Shown here in pieces: positions 18,239 through 24,675 of a DNA stretch of 24,675 nucleotides; the stretch's first letter is position 1, and every line of letters starts with the position of its first letter. The translations under genes were made by a program, and so were the position numbers. Source of the stretch: a virus; the IMG/VR virus record IMGVR_UViG_3300010151_000153, positions 1 through 24,675 of that record. One strand, written 5' to 3'. The notes below the pieces were generated by a model, which saw nothing but the letters and a program-made list of their open reading frames with translations, ran no database searches and was not told where the DNA came from.

Positions 18239-19756
18239 TTATGATTGTAATTTACAATCATCACCAGAATCTTCTTCATCACATTCACCATCTTGCATAT
18301 TAGAAGCACTAAAGAAATAATGCGGTCTGTTGTTCACATCCTTGTATATTTTCATTTCAACAATTGGAAACTTTTTTCCAACTTCCATATTATCAAAAAC
18401 TTCTTCGATGTCTTCTTCTGTATTATTATAATTTACATTTGAAGGTTTTGAACCTCGTATAGGTTGAAGTTTATAACAACCATCTTCCCACAATACAGTA
18501 TCAATTCTAAATCCTGGTGCTTCCCATCCAATCCTCGAAGAATAATCCCAAACATTATCATTACCTGTTTCTATTGTGTTATGTGCTGGTTCAAAAAATA
18601 ACTGTCCTGTATTTACAATACCATTTTCTGTAAACTGAACACTAGAACGAATAGGATTTTCACTCAACGGTTTAATTTTAAATATTGGAGTATGGTTTAC
18701 ATAATCATATTCCAAATATACCTCTGAAAATGCATAATGCCATCTATGAGAATCTTGTCCACTACCTGCTCTTCTAAAACCATGAATAGCAGCAGGAAAC
18801 TTATCAAGAAATCTACAATTTACCTTGTAATAAAATGTATCGATACTGCCTATCATCCAATTAGGGTATTTTTCACTATCAATTCTTGGTTTATAGTATT
18901 TCACAACAGAAGCAAATGCACCTCTTTGTTGTAATTGTAATTGGTTACCTTGTTCTAATATAGTCAAGTGTTGTACTTGTGAATCTAATTCTTTACACTT
19001 TCCACCAGAAGTATTGTCTGCCGATACAATTTCGCAGTAGGTTTTTTTGGGTTCATTTTCCATAAAACTTTCAATCGACTTAAATTTCCACCCATAAATA
19101 TCTTGATAAAATACAAAATTGGCAGCATTTATATTTTCTTTTGATATAGAATTTTCTGCAAGTTGATTTATAAGAGTAAACACATCCTGTGGTCCATCTT
19201 TTCTAAGTTTAGGATAACTAGAATATTTTGGACGATACATAACATCATTTGCTGTTTCTTCTATCTCTGTATCATAATCTCCACCTTGTCCTGTAAGCCA
19301 TGTGAAAGGTTCATTTCCATCAATTATATTTTTTACAAATTTATGGATTTTTCCTGTGAATTCTTCTTTTAAATGATTGTCGTCTACCTTTCCTGCTACA
19401 TGTGATATTGTACTAAAAGATAATTCCCACCATTTCTTTCCCAAACCATCTGGTCCTACTCCGTGTATTTCTTTTGAATGAAAAACATATAAAGGCGGTA
19501 CTAACAATATTCCCGATGCCTCAATTTCTAAATCTAAAAGAATTACCTCTTCTCCTACCAAAGGCAATTTAGCACCAATATCATATTTGTCAGACAATAA
19601 TAATTTACCTGCCAAAGACGGTTCAAACATATCCTCGTATATTTCTACCTTTTCCAAAGCACCTTCTTCTATAACATCAATGATTCCGCCACCACGCAAC
19701 CCTTCAATGGTAAGGTTTTTTATTTTTATTTGTCCTTGAAAATTGGGGTCTGCCAT
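18239..19756 (-). CDS. gp27: Baseplate central hub protein, gp27-like
   Basis: 505 residues, ATG at 19756 with TAGGAT upstream. T4 gp27 (391 residues) is a trimeric torus that joins the six-fold baseplate to the spike and tube. Residues about 31-110 have the hub beginning: KVEIYEDMFEPSLAGKLLLS, AKLPLVGEEVILLDLEI, VFHSKEIHGV, followed by WWELSFSTISHVAG. Residues about 185-235 (DVFTLINQLAENSISKEN, FVFYQDIYGWKFKSIES) match the helical insertion and barrel of gp27. The C-terminal 180 residues do not show the usual final hub barrel and end in an acidic tail DGECDEEDSGDDCKLQS; the missing barrel may be the one found in the 415-residue protein two genes downstream. Hub role is likely; the exact domain split is inferred. 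Confidence 0.8.
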   Translation of the reverse strand: MADPNFQGQIKIKNLTIEGLRGGGIIDVIEEGALEKVEIYEDMFEPSLAGKLLLSDKYDIGAKLPLVGEEVILLDLEIEASGILLVPPLYVFHSKEIHGVGPDGLGKKWWELSFSTISHVAGKVDDNHLKEEFTGKIHKFVKNIIDGNEPFTWLTGQGGDYDTEIEETANDVMYRPKYSSYPKLRKDGPQDVFTLINQLAENSISKENINAANFVFYQDIYGWKFKSIESFMENEPKKTYCEIVSADNTSGGKCKELDSQVQHLTILEQGNQLQLQQRGAFASVVKYYKPRIDSEKYPNWMIGSIDTFYYKVNCRFLDKFPAAIHGFRRAGSGQDSHRWHYAFSEVYLEYDYVNHTPIFKIKPLSENPIRSSVQFTENGIVNTGQLFFEPAHNTIETGNDNVWDYSSRIGWEAPGFRIDTVLWEDGCYKLQPIRGSKPSNVNYNNTEEDIEEVFDNMEVGKKFPIVEMKIYKDVNNRPHYFFSASNMQDGECDEEDSGDDCKLQS

Positions 19757-19769
19757 TATAAAATCCTAT

Positions 19770-20834
19770 TCAATAAATTATATCTGTGATAATTGGTGTA
19801 TTACCAGAGGGAAGACCAAAAAAAGAACTCTTGTTTGTTTTCCTAGTAACAGAATTAAATGTTGCATAAGTTAGTTTTCTGTTTCCTAATAATTCTACCA
19901 ACAAGTCATATGCATCTTCTTTGAAAGACGGGTCTAATAACTTGATTCTGCTTTTAGAATAATCATCAAATGTTTCTTTGTTTACAACTGCTGTAAATGC
20001 TTTTGCATAAGTAGAACCACTACTTCCGCTTCCCCCCAAAACCGCATTGATAAGAGTACCCGAAATAGAGTTTGTGATATCTCCCTTGTTATATAAAGGT
20101 CCACTGGGTTTTATAATTCTTTCTTCTATACTATAACTTGGGTGGACTATTCTGCCACTTCTATTATCAACAAAATGACTTATAGAATCTCCACTGTCGG
20201 TTAAAGATAATAAAATTTTACCCCAGTATGCAAGTCGAGCAGGTTCATTTTTATTTTTGACAAGAACACCAATGTCATCTCCCACATAAAACCCACCACC
20301 TTGAATTTCAGATAATGTTGCTTCCCTAAAAGAACTTCTCCATTTGTTTATTTTTGCTGTTGCAAAATTTGAATCAGAGGGTTGAAGGGGTTGGGGTTGA
20401 ACCCATGTTCTGTAACCTGTGCTTATTTCTCTTGTTCCTGCACTTTCGTCCCTTATTTTTACAATAATATCGCCCTGTTTAAAATCTAAATTTATGTCTC
20501 CACCTTCTCTTTGAATATAAACCATAGGAACGGGTTCGGCATCTTCACCGGGAATTGATTTATAATCTAAACCTAATCTTGGTAATTCATTGAATGGATT
20601 TATAATATTATTATATAATAATACCAACCACCACCAATCAGAAGAACCATAGTGCTTATAAGCAATAATATCGGGAGTATCTCCGTGCTTCATTGTGTAT
20701 GTTTCGTATGCTCTGTTTGTGAAGATATCGTCAAATAAAAACTTAACACGAATAAAAATATCTAAAACATCTTGGTCTTCTACACCAATGCTTCGGAAAT
20801 TATAATCTACTGTTGGAAATTTGTCAAAATACAT
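19770..20834 (-). CDS. gp53: Baseplate wedge protein gp53, with long C-terminal extension
   Basis: 354 residues, ATG at 20834 with AAGGA upstream. T4 gp53 is 196 residues and contains a LysM-like fold that clamps neighbouring wedges. The hallmark segment is at residues 45-85: YTMKHGDTPDIIAYKHYG, SSDWWWLVLLYNNIINPFNE. The section to about 130 (IPGEDAEPVPMVYIQ) fits the family. The remaining 200 or so residues, including a Gly/Ser linker (SGSSGSTYAKAF) and a compact end (LLDPSFKEDAYDLLVELLGN), are additional compared with T4. It is next to the tube cap and not far from gp4, the same neighbourhood as T4 (4-53). Confidence 0.88.
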   Translation of the reverse strand: MYFDKFPTVDYNFRSIGVEDQDVLDIFIRVKFLFDDIFTNRAYETYTMKHGDTPDIIAYKHYGSSDWWWLVLLYNNIINPFNELPRLGLDYKSIPGEDAEPVPMVYIQREGGDINLDFKQGDIIVKIRDESAGTREISTGYRTWVQPQPLQPSDSNFATAKINKWRSSFREATLSEIQGGGFYVGDDIGVLVKNKNEPARLAYWGKILLSLTDSGDSISHFVDNRSGRIVHPSYSIEERIIKPSGPLYNKGDITNSISGTLINAVLGGSGSSGSTYAKAFTAVVNKETFDDYSKSRIKLLDPSFKEDAYDLLVELLGNRKLTYATFNSVTRKTNKSSFFGLPSGNTPIITDIIY

Positions 20835-20845
20835 ATTATGTCCTT

Positions 20846-21583
20846 TTAGGGGTTTTTGATTGCATCGCTACCTTGGTGTTGCAATGTTACTTCCGTAAAA
20901 GTAATATCTAAATTGAAGAAAGGTGGGGCACCAGAATTACTAGAAAATGTTGCTGCTATACCTGCTCCTGTATAGTTCATGTTGATATTGGTTATTACAG
21001 ATTTACCATATTTTCCGAAACTTTTTAGTTCACCACCAGAAGAACCAACATTTTGTATTTCAAATTCATGTGGCATTTTATAAAGTAAACCACCGTGTCC
21101 TAGTTTCGGATATGACCATTTTCTCAAACTATCATATATCTCCTTTAATCCATCTGCATCACCCTGACTATATGGAGTAAGTTCCCAGTGAAAAGAAAAA
21201 CTCCTAAATGCAGGTGCAGTGTACATTTGCTCTGACCTCGGATTTACAACCATTCCGCTCAACCTTCCGGCTTCTGCTCCTGCTCCTTTAGAAACCAAAT
21301 CCAAAACAATTTGCGATGCGCCTTTGGCAGAATTTAATATATCACTCCACTCGAACCCTGTTGTACCTATACCCCTAGACAACGCATGAGATGCTTTAAA
21401 ATCATGTGCAGCATAATTATGAGAATTATTCTCTACAATAGCATTTGGTGCAACTATTTGGACTTCCCCCACTGGTTTGCCCCAATTGGTGGTGACATCT
21501 TGGGCTAAATTATTAGCAGACTCATGTGCCTTGATAGACATCCAGTTGGGTATTTCATCCTGTACTGTTGTAGGGAATCTCAT
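20846..21583 (-). CDS. gp48: Baseplate tail-tube cap/initiator, gp48/gp54-like
   Basis: 245 residues, ATG at 21583 with AAGGAT 8 bases upstream; first gene of the leftward block. In T4, gp48 and gp54 sit on the hub and start tail tube growth; both have a tube-like fold. Residues about 113-160 (NPRSEQMYTAPAFRSFSFHW, ELTPYSQGDADGLKEIYDSL) and 195-232 (SVITNINMNYTGAGIA, FFNLDITFTEVTLQHQ) are the conserved core of these proteins in T4-like marine phages. It is shorter than T4 gp48 (364) and gp54 (320), and only one such gene occurs here, so I cannot tell which of the two it represents. Confidence 0.8.
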   Translation of the reverse strand: MRFPTTVQDEIPNWMSIKAHESANNLAQDVTTNWGKPVGEVQIVAPNAIVENNSHNYAAHDFKASHALSRGIGTTGFEWSDILNSAKGASQIVLDLVSKGAGAEAGRLSGMVVNPRSEQMYTAPAFRSFSFHWELTPYSQGDADGLKEIYDSLRKWSYPKLGHGGLLYKMPHEFEIQNVGSSGGELKSFGKYGKSVITNINMNYTGAGIAATFSSNSGAPPFFNLDITFTEVTLQHQGSDAIKNP

Positions 21584-21611
21584 TTGTGTTATCCTTAATT
21601 TTAATGAATTC

Positions 21612-21619
21612 TATAAATA
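21612..21619 (+). promoter_or_regulatory. Candidate T4-type late promoter ahead of gp4
   Basis: TATAAATA, the exact -10 consensus of T4 late promoters, lies in the only divergent spacer of the window (21584-21639), 20 bases before the gp4 ATG. A start about 6 bases downstream would begin the transcript near the GGAG at 21625. The same octamer also occurs by chance inside genes in this AT-rich DNA (for example 4239 and 24064), so position rather than sequence carries the claim. The minus strand shows only weaker versions (two mismatches) here, so the promoter of the leftward block is unclear. Confidence 0.45.
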
Positions 21620-21639
21620 TATATGGAGAAAATAATTTT

Positions 21640-22074
21640 ATGGCGTACAAATCAAAGTATAATCCCAACAACGCATCAAAATACATAGGAAATGTAAATA
21701 ATATTGTATGTCGCTCATTGTGGGAAAGACGGGTATGTAAATATTTAGACGAAAACAAGAACATATTGCGGTGGGGAAGCGAAGAAATATCCATTCCGTA
21801 TTATTCAAACGTAGACAAAAAGTGGCATAAGTATTATCCAGATTTCCTTATTGAAAAAATAAACAAAAATAATACAATAGAAACCCTAATAATAGAAGTA
21901 AAACCAAAAAAACAGACAAAACCACCAAAGAAACCAAAAAGAAAAACAAAGAACTATATCAAAGAATGTATGACATACGAAATAAATTCAGCAAAATGGA
22001 AGGCTGCAACAAAATATTGTAAGGAAAACAAATGGAAATTTATTATTATAACAGAAGACGATATTCTGTTATAA
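21640..22074 (+). CDS. gp4: Head completion protein gp4 (nuclease-like fold)
   Basis: 144 residues from the ATG at 21640, chosen because GGAG lies 11 bases upstream and the homologous start is MAYKSKYNPNNASKYIG; an in-frame start further left would add 18 residues unlike the family. T4 gp4 (also called gp50/4) is needed to finish DNA-filled heads before tails attach. Matching signature: NIVCRSLWERRVCKYLD (21-37), WGSEEISIPYYSNVDKK (45-61), YYPDFLIE (65-72), IIEVKPKK (84-91), then WKAATKYCKENKWKF (120-134). E29, D68 and E86-V-K88 form a PD-(D/E)XK/TnsA-like arrangement. The lysine/proline-rich run at 87-104 is strongly basic. It opens the rightward block and is the only head-related gene in the window. 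Confidence 0.92.
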   Translation: MAYKSKYNPNNASKYIGNVNNIVCRSLWERRVCKYLDENKNILRWGSEEISIPYYSNVDKKWHKYYPDFLIEKINKNNTIETLIIEVKPKKQTKPPKKPKRKTKNYIKECMTYEINSAKWKAATKYCKENKWKFIIITEDDILL

Positions 22075-22088
22075 AGCATACATAGTAT

Positions 22089-22598
22089 ATGAGCCTAGGA
22101 ATTGACCAATTTGGAACATGGCTAGATACAGGTTTTCATAAACCCAGTCTATACAGTGTGTCTATTACATCCACCCCCTTAACAGAAAAAAACCTCATGG
22201 CGGAAACTGTTACCCTTCCGGGAAGAAGTCTTGCTACATTACCAAGAAGAACTTTTGGTCCTCAAAGAGAAGTTGCATACGAAAGACTATTTTCTAGTGA
22301 TTTGGATATAGGATTTGTGTTTAAAGAGGATGAACCGATAAGAAGAAAACTTGAAGAATGGATGGATTTAATCATTGACCCCAACAACAATCAACTAAAT
22401 CCAGAATACTTTGATTATGTTGGAACAATGACTATAAAATTAGAAAGTTCGTTCTCACCTCTTTTGCCATCCTTTGAAATGGAAGTATTGGAATTGTATC
22501 CAAAAACCATAAATCCAATACAACTAGGATATAACATGAATAATGATTATGTGAGACAAACTGTATCATTCGCTTTCCGGGACTACATTATCAAATAA
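22089..22598 (+). CDS. gp19: Tail tube protein, gp19-like
   Basis: 169 residues (T4 gp19 is 163), ATG at 22089. No convincing ribosome site: the 14 bases between the gp4 stop and this ATG are AT-rich without AGGA, so coupling to gp4 is possible. T4-type tube landmarks: AETVTLPGRSLATLPRRTFG (38-57) with the following VAYERLFSSDLDIGFVF, RKLEEWMDLI (86-95), and the end ELYPKTINPIQLGYNMNNDY then VSFAFRDYI, which matches the gp19 ending (LWPTNVGELQLDW, FEVTLALDYW). gp54/gp48-type proteins share this fold, and marine T4-like phages can have several tube paralogues, so it could be a specialised initiator ring rather than the main tube protein. Confidence 0.78.
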   Translation: MSLGIDQFGTWLDTGFHKPSLYSVSITSTPLTEKNLMAETVTLPGRSLATLPRRTFGPQREVAYERLFSSDLDIGFVFKEDEPIRRKLEEWMDLIIDPNNNQLNPEYFDYVGTMTIKLESSFSPLLPSFEMEVLELYPKTINPIQLGYNMNNDYVRQTVSFAFRDYIIK

Positions 22599-22611
22599 AA
22601 AGGAATATATA

Positions 22612-23334
22612 ATGTCAAAAATAAACGAATTATTAAAATCAGAAATACCCACATACACAACCACTCTTCCAACAGATGGAAAAGAAATCAAATTTAGACC
22701 ATTCAGAGTAAAAGAAGAAAAAATCTTATTGATGGCAGTGGAAGAAGGTACTGAACTTGGTATGATTCAAGCAATGATTAATATAGTAGAAAGTTGTTGT
22801 GATAATATAAAGAATGCAGGAAATCTTGTTTCTGTAGACCTTGAATGGTTGTTTCTTCAACTGAGAATCAAGTCTATCGGTGAAACGGTAGAACCCCTTA
22901 TTACTTGTCCGTTTACTGATGAAAAATTTCAAGCAGAAATAAATTTATTAGATGTAGAAGTTGTAAAAAAAGAAGATTTATCAAACAAAATTAAAATTAC
23001 AGACAACATCGGAATAACTCTAAAACACCCAACAATGAACACCATATTCAAAAACGATTTTCCTGATTTTTCTGATATGGGCATTGAATCTGCACTAAAA
23101 ATAATAGCAATATCAATAGAAGAAATATGGACTGATTCAGAAATATTCAAGAATGATGAATTAACACTAGAAGATAAATTAGAGTTTATAGAAGGAATGT
23201 TACCAGAAAAATTTGAATCGTTGGTTGAATTTTTTGAAAACTCACCAACCCTTCAATATGAACTTAAATATAAAACAAAGGATGGAGAAGAAAGGGAATT
23301 GGTGATGAAAGGAATAGCGGATTTTTTCGGCTAA
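22612..23334 (+). CDS. gp26: Baseplate hub assembly protein gp26-like (T4_baseplate family), zero-frame product
   Basis: 240 residues, ATG at 22612 with AAAGGA upstream (T4 gp26 is 208). Family motifs: ITF-type opening as YTTTLPTDGKEIKFRPFRVK (15-34), EEKILLMAVEEG (35-46), DLEWLFLQLRIKSIGE (76-91), ITCPF (98-102), then KIKITDNIGITLKHPTM. The acidic, helical second half ends LVMKGIADFFG just before TAA. In T4, gp26 helps assemble the central hub and is not a major part of the finished virion. The last codons overlap a slippery heptamer at 23322-23328 leading to a longer product (separate entry). The neighbouring probable tape-measure gene fits a chaperone-like role. Confidence 0.87.
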   Translation: MSKINELLKSEIPTYTTTLPTDGKEIKFRPFRVKEEKILLMAVEEGTELGMIQAMINIVESCCDNIKNAGNLVSVDLEWLFLQLRIKSIGETVEPLITCPFTDEKFQAEINLLDVEVVKKEDLSNKIKITDNIGITLKHPTMNTIFKNDFPDFSDMGIESALKIIAISIEEIWTDSEIFKNDELTLEDKLEFIEGMLPEKFESLVEFFENSPTLQYELKYKTKDGEERELVMKGIADFFG

Positions 23335-23510
23335 TCCTTTCCCACACATCGTTATATTCTCATTATGTTTATAACTTCAATCTGAAACAACATCATGGTT
23401 GGGGAATAGAAGAATTAGAGAATATGATACCTTGGGAAAGGGAGATATATATGTTACAGATACAAAAATGGATTACAGAGGAAAACCAAAAAACACAAAG
23501 TAGGTTATAA
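22612..23510 (+). CDS. Predicted -1 frameshift fusion of the gp26-like protein with a 60-residue gp51-like extension
   Basis: A second frame continues past the gp26 stop. Reading gp26 to TTC at 23326-23328 and slipping back one base gives RLILSHTSLYSHYVYNFNLK, QHHGWGIEELENMIPWEREI, YMLQIQKWITEENQKTQSRL and a TAA at 23508-23510: 239 + 60 = 299 residues. The extension has the conserved pattern (NFxLxQHH, ELENMxPWEREIY) I know from small proteins or C-termini beside gp26/gp51 in T4-like marine phages. The -1 frame is open only from 23274, and no ATG, GTG or TTG occurs in it before the ATG inside ELENM, so independent translation of the conserved part is unlikely. Alternative: a one-base error in the T6 run, in which case the true gene is a simple 300-residue fusion. 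Confidence 0.7.
23322..23328 (+). other. Slippery heptamer T TTT TTC for -1 frameshifting
   Basis: In the gp26 frame the codons are GAT TTT TTC GGC TAA. T TTT TTC fits the X XXY YYZ rule exactly: after slipping, both tRNAs re-pair on TTT TTT. The zero-frame stop follows only 3 bases after the heptamer, and conserved coding sequence in the -1 frame begins immediately after it. This matches the known logic of tail-assembly chaperone frameshifts (lambda G/GT type). Confidence 0.7.
23335..23442 (+). other. Possible long-range stem downstream of the slippery site
   Basis: TCCTTTCCCA (23335-23344) can pair with TGGGAAAGGG (23433-23442): nine Watson-Crick pairs plus one G-U, closing an 88-base loop. 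The Watson-Crick arm starts 7 bases after the heptamer, within the usual 5-9 base spacing for frameshift stimulators. The 3' arm also encodes the conserved WERE residues, so coding constraint alone could produce it. Confidence 0.4.
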
Positions 23511-23512
23511 TT

Positions 23513-24675
23513 ATGGCAAAGAAACAAACAAACAACGATGATATACTATCAAAAGTATCTAAAGATATTTCTATTGATACTGCCAATGAAGTTGCAAAAA
23601 TAATCAATCAAGAAGATAAAAAAAATACAACCGAAAATAATAAAGAAAAAACAGAAAAGAAAAATACAGAAAAAGAAAAAGAACAAAGAGAAAACAAAGA
23701 AAATAAAACACAAAAGAAACGAGATGAAAAAAGAGATAAACTTCTCAAAGAAATAAAGAATCAAACTTCTGGTGGTGCATCATCCAACAAAAGTGTTTTT
23801 GGAACAAGCAGATTAGGGGCATTTGCAGATACTCTTTCTGATGAAATAAAAGACTCAACAATAAAACAAACAAAATCTATACTTCAAACATTTAATCCTT
23901 TAGAGCATGTTAAGAGTATGTGGGGTATGCTTCCGGGTTCTGGTGCCATAGGTAAAGCATTTGGAGCAGCAACCAGCGATTTTAAAAAAGAAGAAAAAGA
24001 GGATACCAAAATAAATGAAGATGGTTTAGAGGTATCAGAAGAAAACTCTGAAAAACTTACCAATATAAATACCACATTTTCAGACGGAATTGAAAAAATT
24101 TACGGTGTTTTAGAAACAATAAAAGAATCTTTTATTAGAACTAAAGAAACAACATCCGATAAAAAATTATTAGCAAAAGAAAATGCAAACGAAAATAAAA
24201 AATTGCTAAGAGGAATAGGGAGAGGTGGTGTTGTTGCAGGTGGTGTTGCAGGTGGTGCAGGTGGTGATAAAAAATCATTTGGCGAACAGGCTATGGACCT
24301 TGGTAAAGATGCAGCAAAACTAACACTTATACAGAAAATGGGTGGTTGGGCTTTAAAGTTAGGTAAAGGATTGTTAGGAGGTGTAGTTGGTATGCTTGGT
24401 TTTAAAGGACTTGCATCCACACTTAAAGGAGGAGGGGCAGCAGCAAAAGCAACAGCGAGTGCAGCAACAAAGGGACCAGGAATAATTTCAAGAACCCTTG
24501 GTGGTGTAAAAAATTTAATTTTTGGTAAAAGTTTTAAGGGAGGACAATTTCTTCCCGGTGGTGGTCGTGCCGTGGCAGGAGGTCAACGTGTTGGTGGTTT
24601 AGTAAATTGGATAAAGAACGCGGCGGGTGTTAGCAGAAGAACTGCGGATACTGCAAAAATATTAGATAAAACTTC
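23513..24675 (+). CDS. Probable tape measure/gp29-like tail protein (partial, runs off right edge)
   Basis: I read this frame from the ATG at 23513 (AGG at 23502-23504 as weak ribosome site, 2 bases after the extension's stop) to the window end, 387 codons without a stop. Residues 1-85 are extremely charged and Lys/Glu/Asn-rich, likely coiled coil or disordered. Then come helical amphipathic stretches (DGIEKIYGVLETIKESF) and, from about 233, Gly/Ala-rich and hydrophobic segments (VVAGGVAGGAGG, LGKGLLGGVVGMLGFKGL). I recognise no catalytic domain in the visible part. Long helical composition and its position directly after the frameshifted assembly gene are the usual setting of a tape measure; in T4 the corresponding protein is gp29. 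A peptidase or lysozyme domain in the unseen C-terminus cannot be excluded. Confidence 0.6.
   Translation, partial: MAKKQTNNDDILSKVSKDISIDTANEVAKIINQEDKKNTTENNKEKTEKKNTEKEKEQRENKENKTQKKRDEKRDKLLKEIKNQTSGGASSNKSVFGTSRLGAFADTLSDEIKDSTIKQTKSILQTFNPLEHVKSMWGMLPGSGAIGKAFGAATSDFKKEEKEDTKINEDGLEVSEENSEKLTNINTTFSDGIEKIYGVLETIKESFIRTKETTSDKKLLAKENANENKKLLRGIGRGGVVAGGVAGGAGGDKKSFGEQAMDLGKDAAKLTLIQKMGGWALKLGKGLLGGVVGMLGFKGLASTLKGGGAAAKATASAATKGPGIISRTLGGVKNLIFGKSFKGGQFLPGGGRAVAGGQRVGGLVNWIKNAAGVSRRTADTAKILDKT

Noticed and set aside
21586-21639. Longer N-terminus for gp4 (MLSLILMNSINIYGENNF)
   Set aside because: No family support, would overlap the promoter candidate, and the start at 21640 has GGAG upstream and the conserved MxYKSKYxP opening.
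23549-23764. A minus-strand 71-codon frame that looks like a membrane protein (very Phe-rich)
   Set aside because: It is the antisense of the Lys/Glu-rich start of the tape-measure-like gene; AAA and GAA codons read as TTT and TTC on the other strand.
24064-24071. TATAAATA on the plus strand
   Set aside because: Internal to the tape-measure-like gene, encoding NINT, with no downstream start or ribosome site.

Overview
The window is a stretch of tail and baseplate genes from a T4-type contractile-tailed phage (straight-tailed myovirus). The DNA is AT-rich and tightly packed: gaps between genes are 0 to about 36 bases, and most genes have an AGGA-type ribosome site. I see no tRNA, rRNA, integrase, insertion sequence, CRISPR array or clear terminator. 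Protein families and gene order recall marine T4-like viruses (cyanophage and pelagiphage relatives). The host cannot be read from the window.

Two gene blocks diverge from a 56-base spacer at 21584-21639. The leftward (minus) block runs from 21583 off the left edge. In transcription order it holds: a gp48/gp54-like tube cap; gp53; a gp27-like hub protein; a 441-residue protein that is about 18% cysteine; a 415-residue protein ending in a hub-type domain; gp25; gp6; a wedge protein at the gp7 position; a gp8-like wedge protein; a short protein with an 'RELTQxQ' N-terminus; a 1098-residue fibre; a tail-collar fibre protein; a collagen-like protein; and a partial giant protein (at least 1246 residues) with collagen-like, cysteine-rich and lectin-like parts. 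The rightward (plus) block holds gp4 (head completion), a gp19-like tail tube protein, a gp26-like hub assembly protein with an apparent -1 frameshift extension, and the start of a probable tape-measure/gp29 protein. The series 4 | 53 ... 6, 7-like, 8, fibres follows T4 order.

Together the genes would build the hub, wedges, tube and host-contacting fibres of one tail. Two things stand out. First, cysteine-rich modules of the form GACC-x-C-x-C-GG-x-G-x-C recur in a free-standing protein between two hub-like genes and in the giant protein at the left edge; a separate cysteine-dense insert sits in the gp7-position protein. Second, the gp26-like gene ends on a canonical slippery heptamer (T TTT TTC, 23322-23328) that leads into a 60-codon extension with no start codon of its own, followed 7 bases later by one arm of a potential 10-bp stem. 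This is the layout of a tail-assembly-chaperone frameshift, here in a T4-type baseplate gene and just before the probable tape measure.
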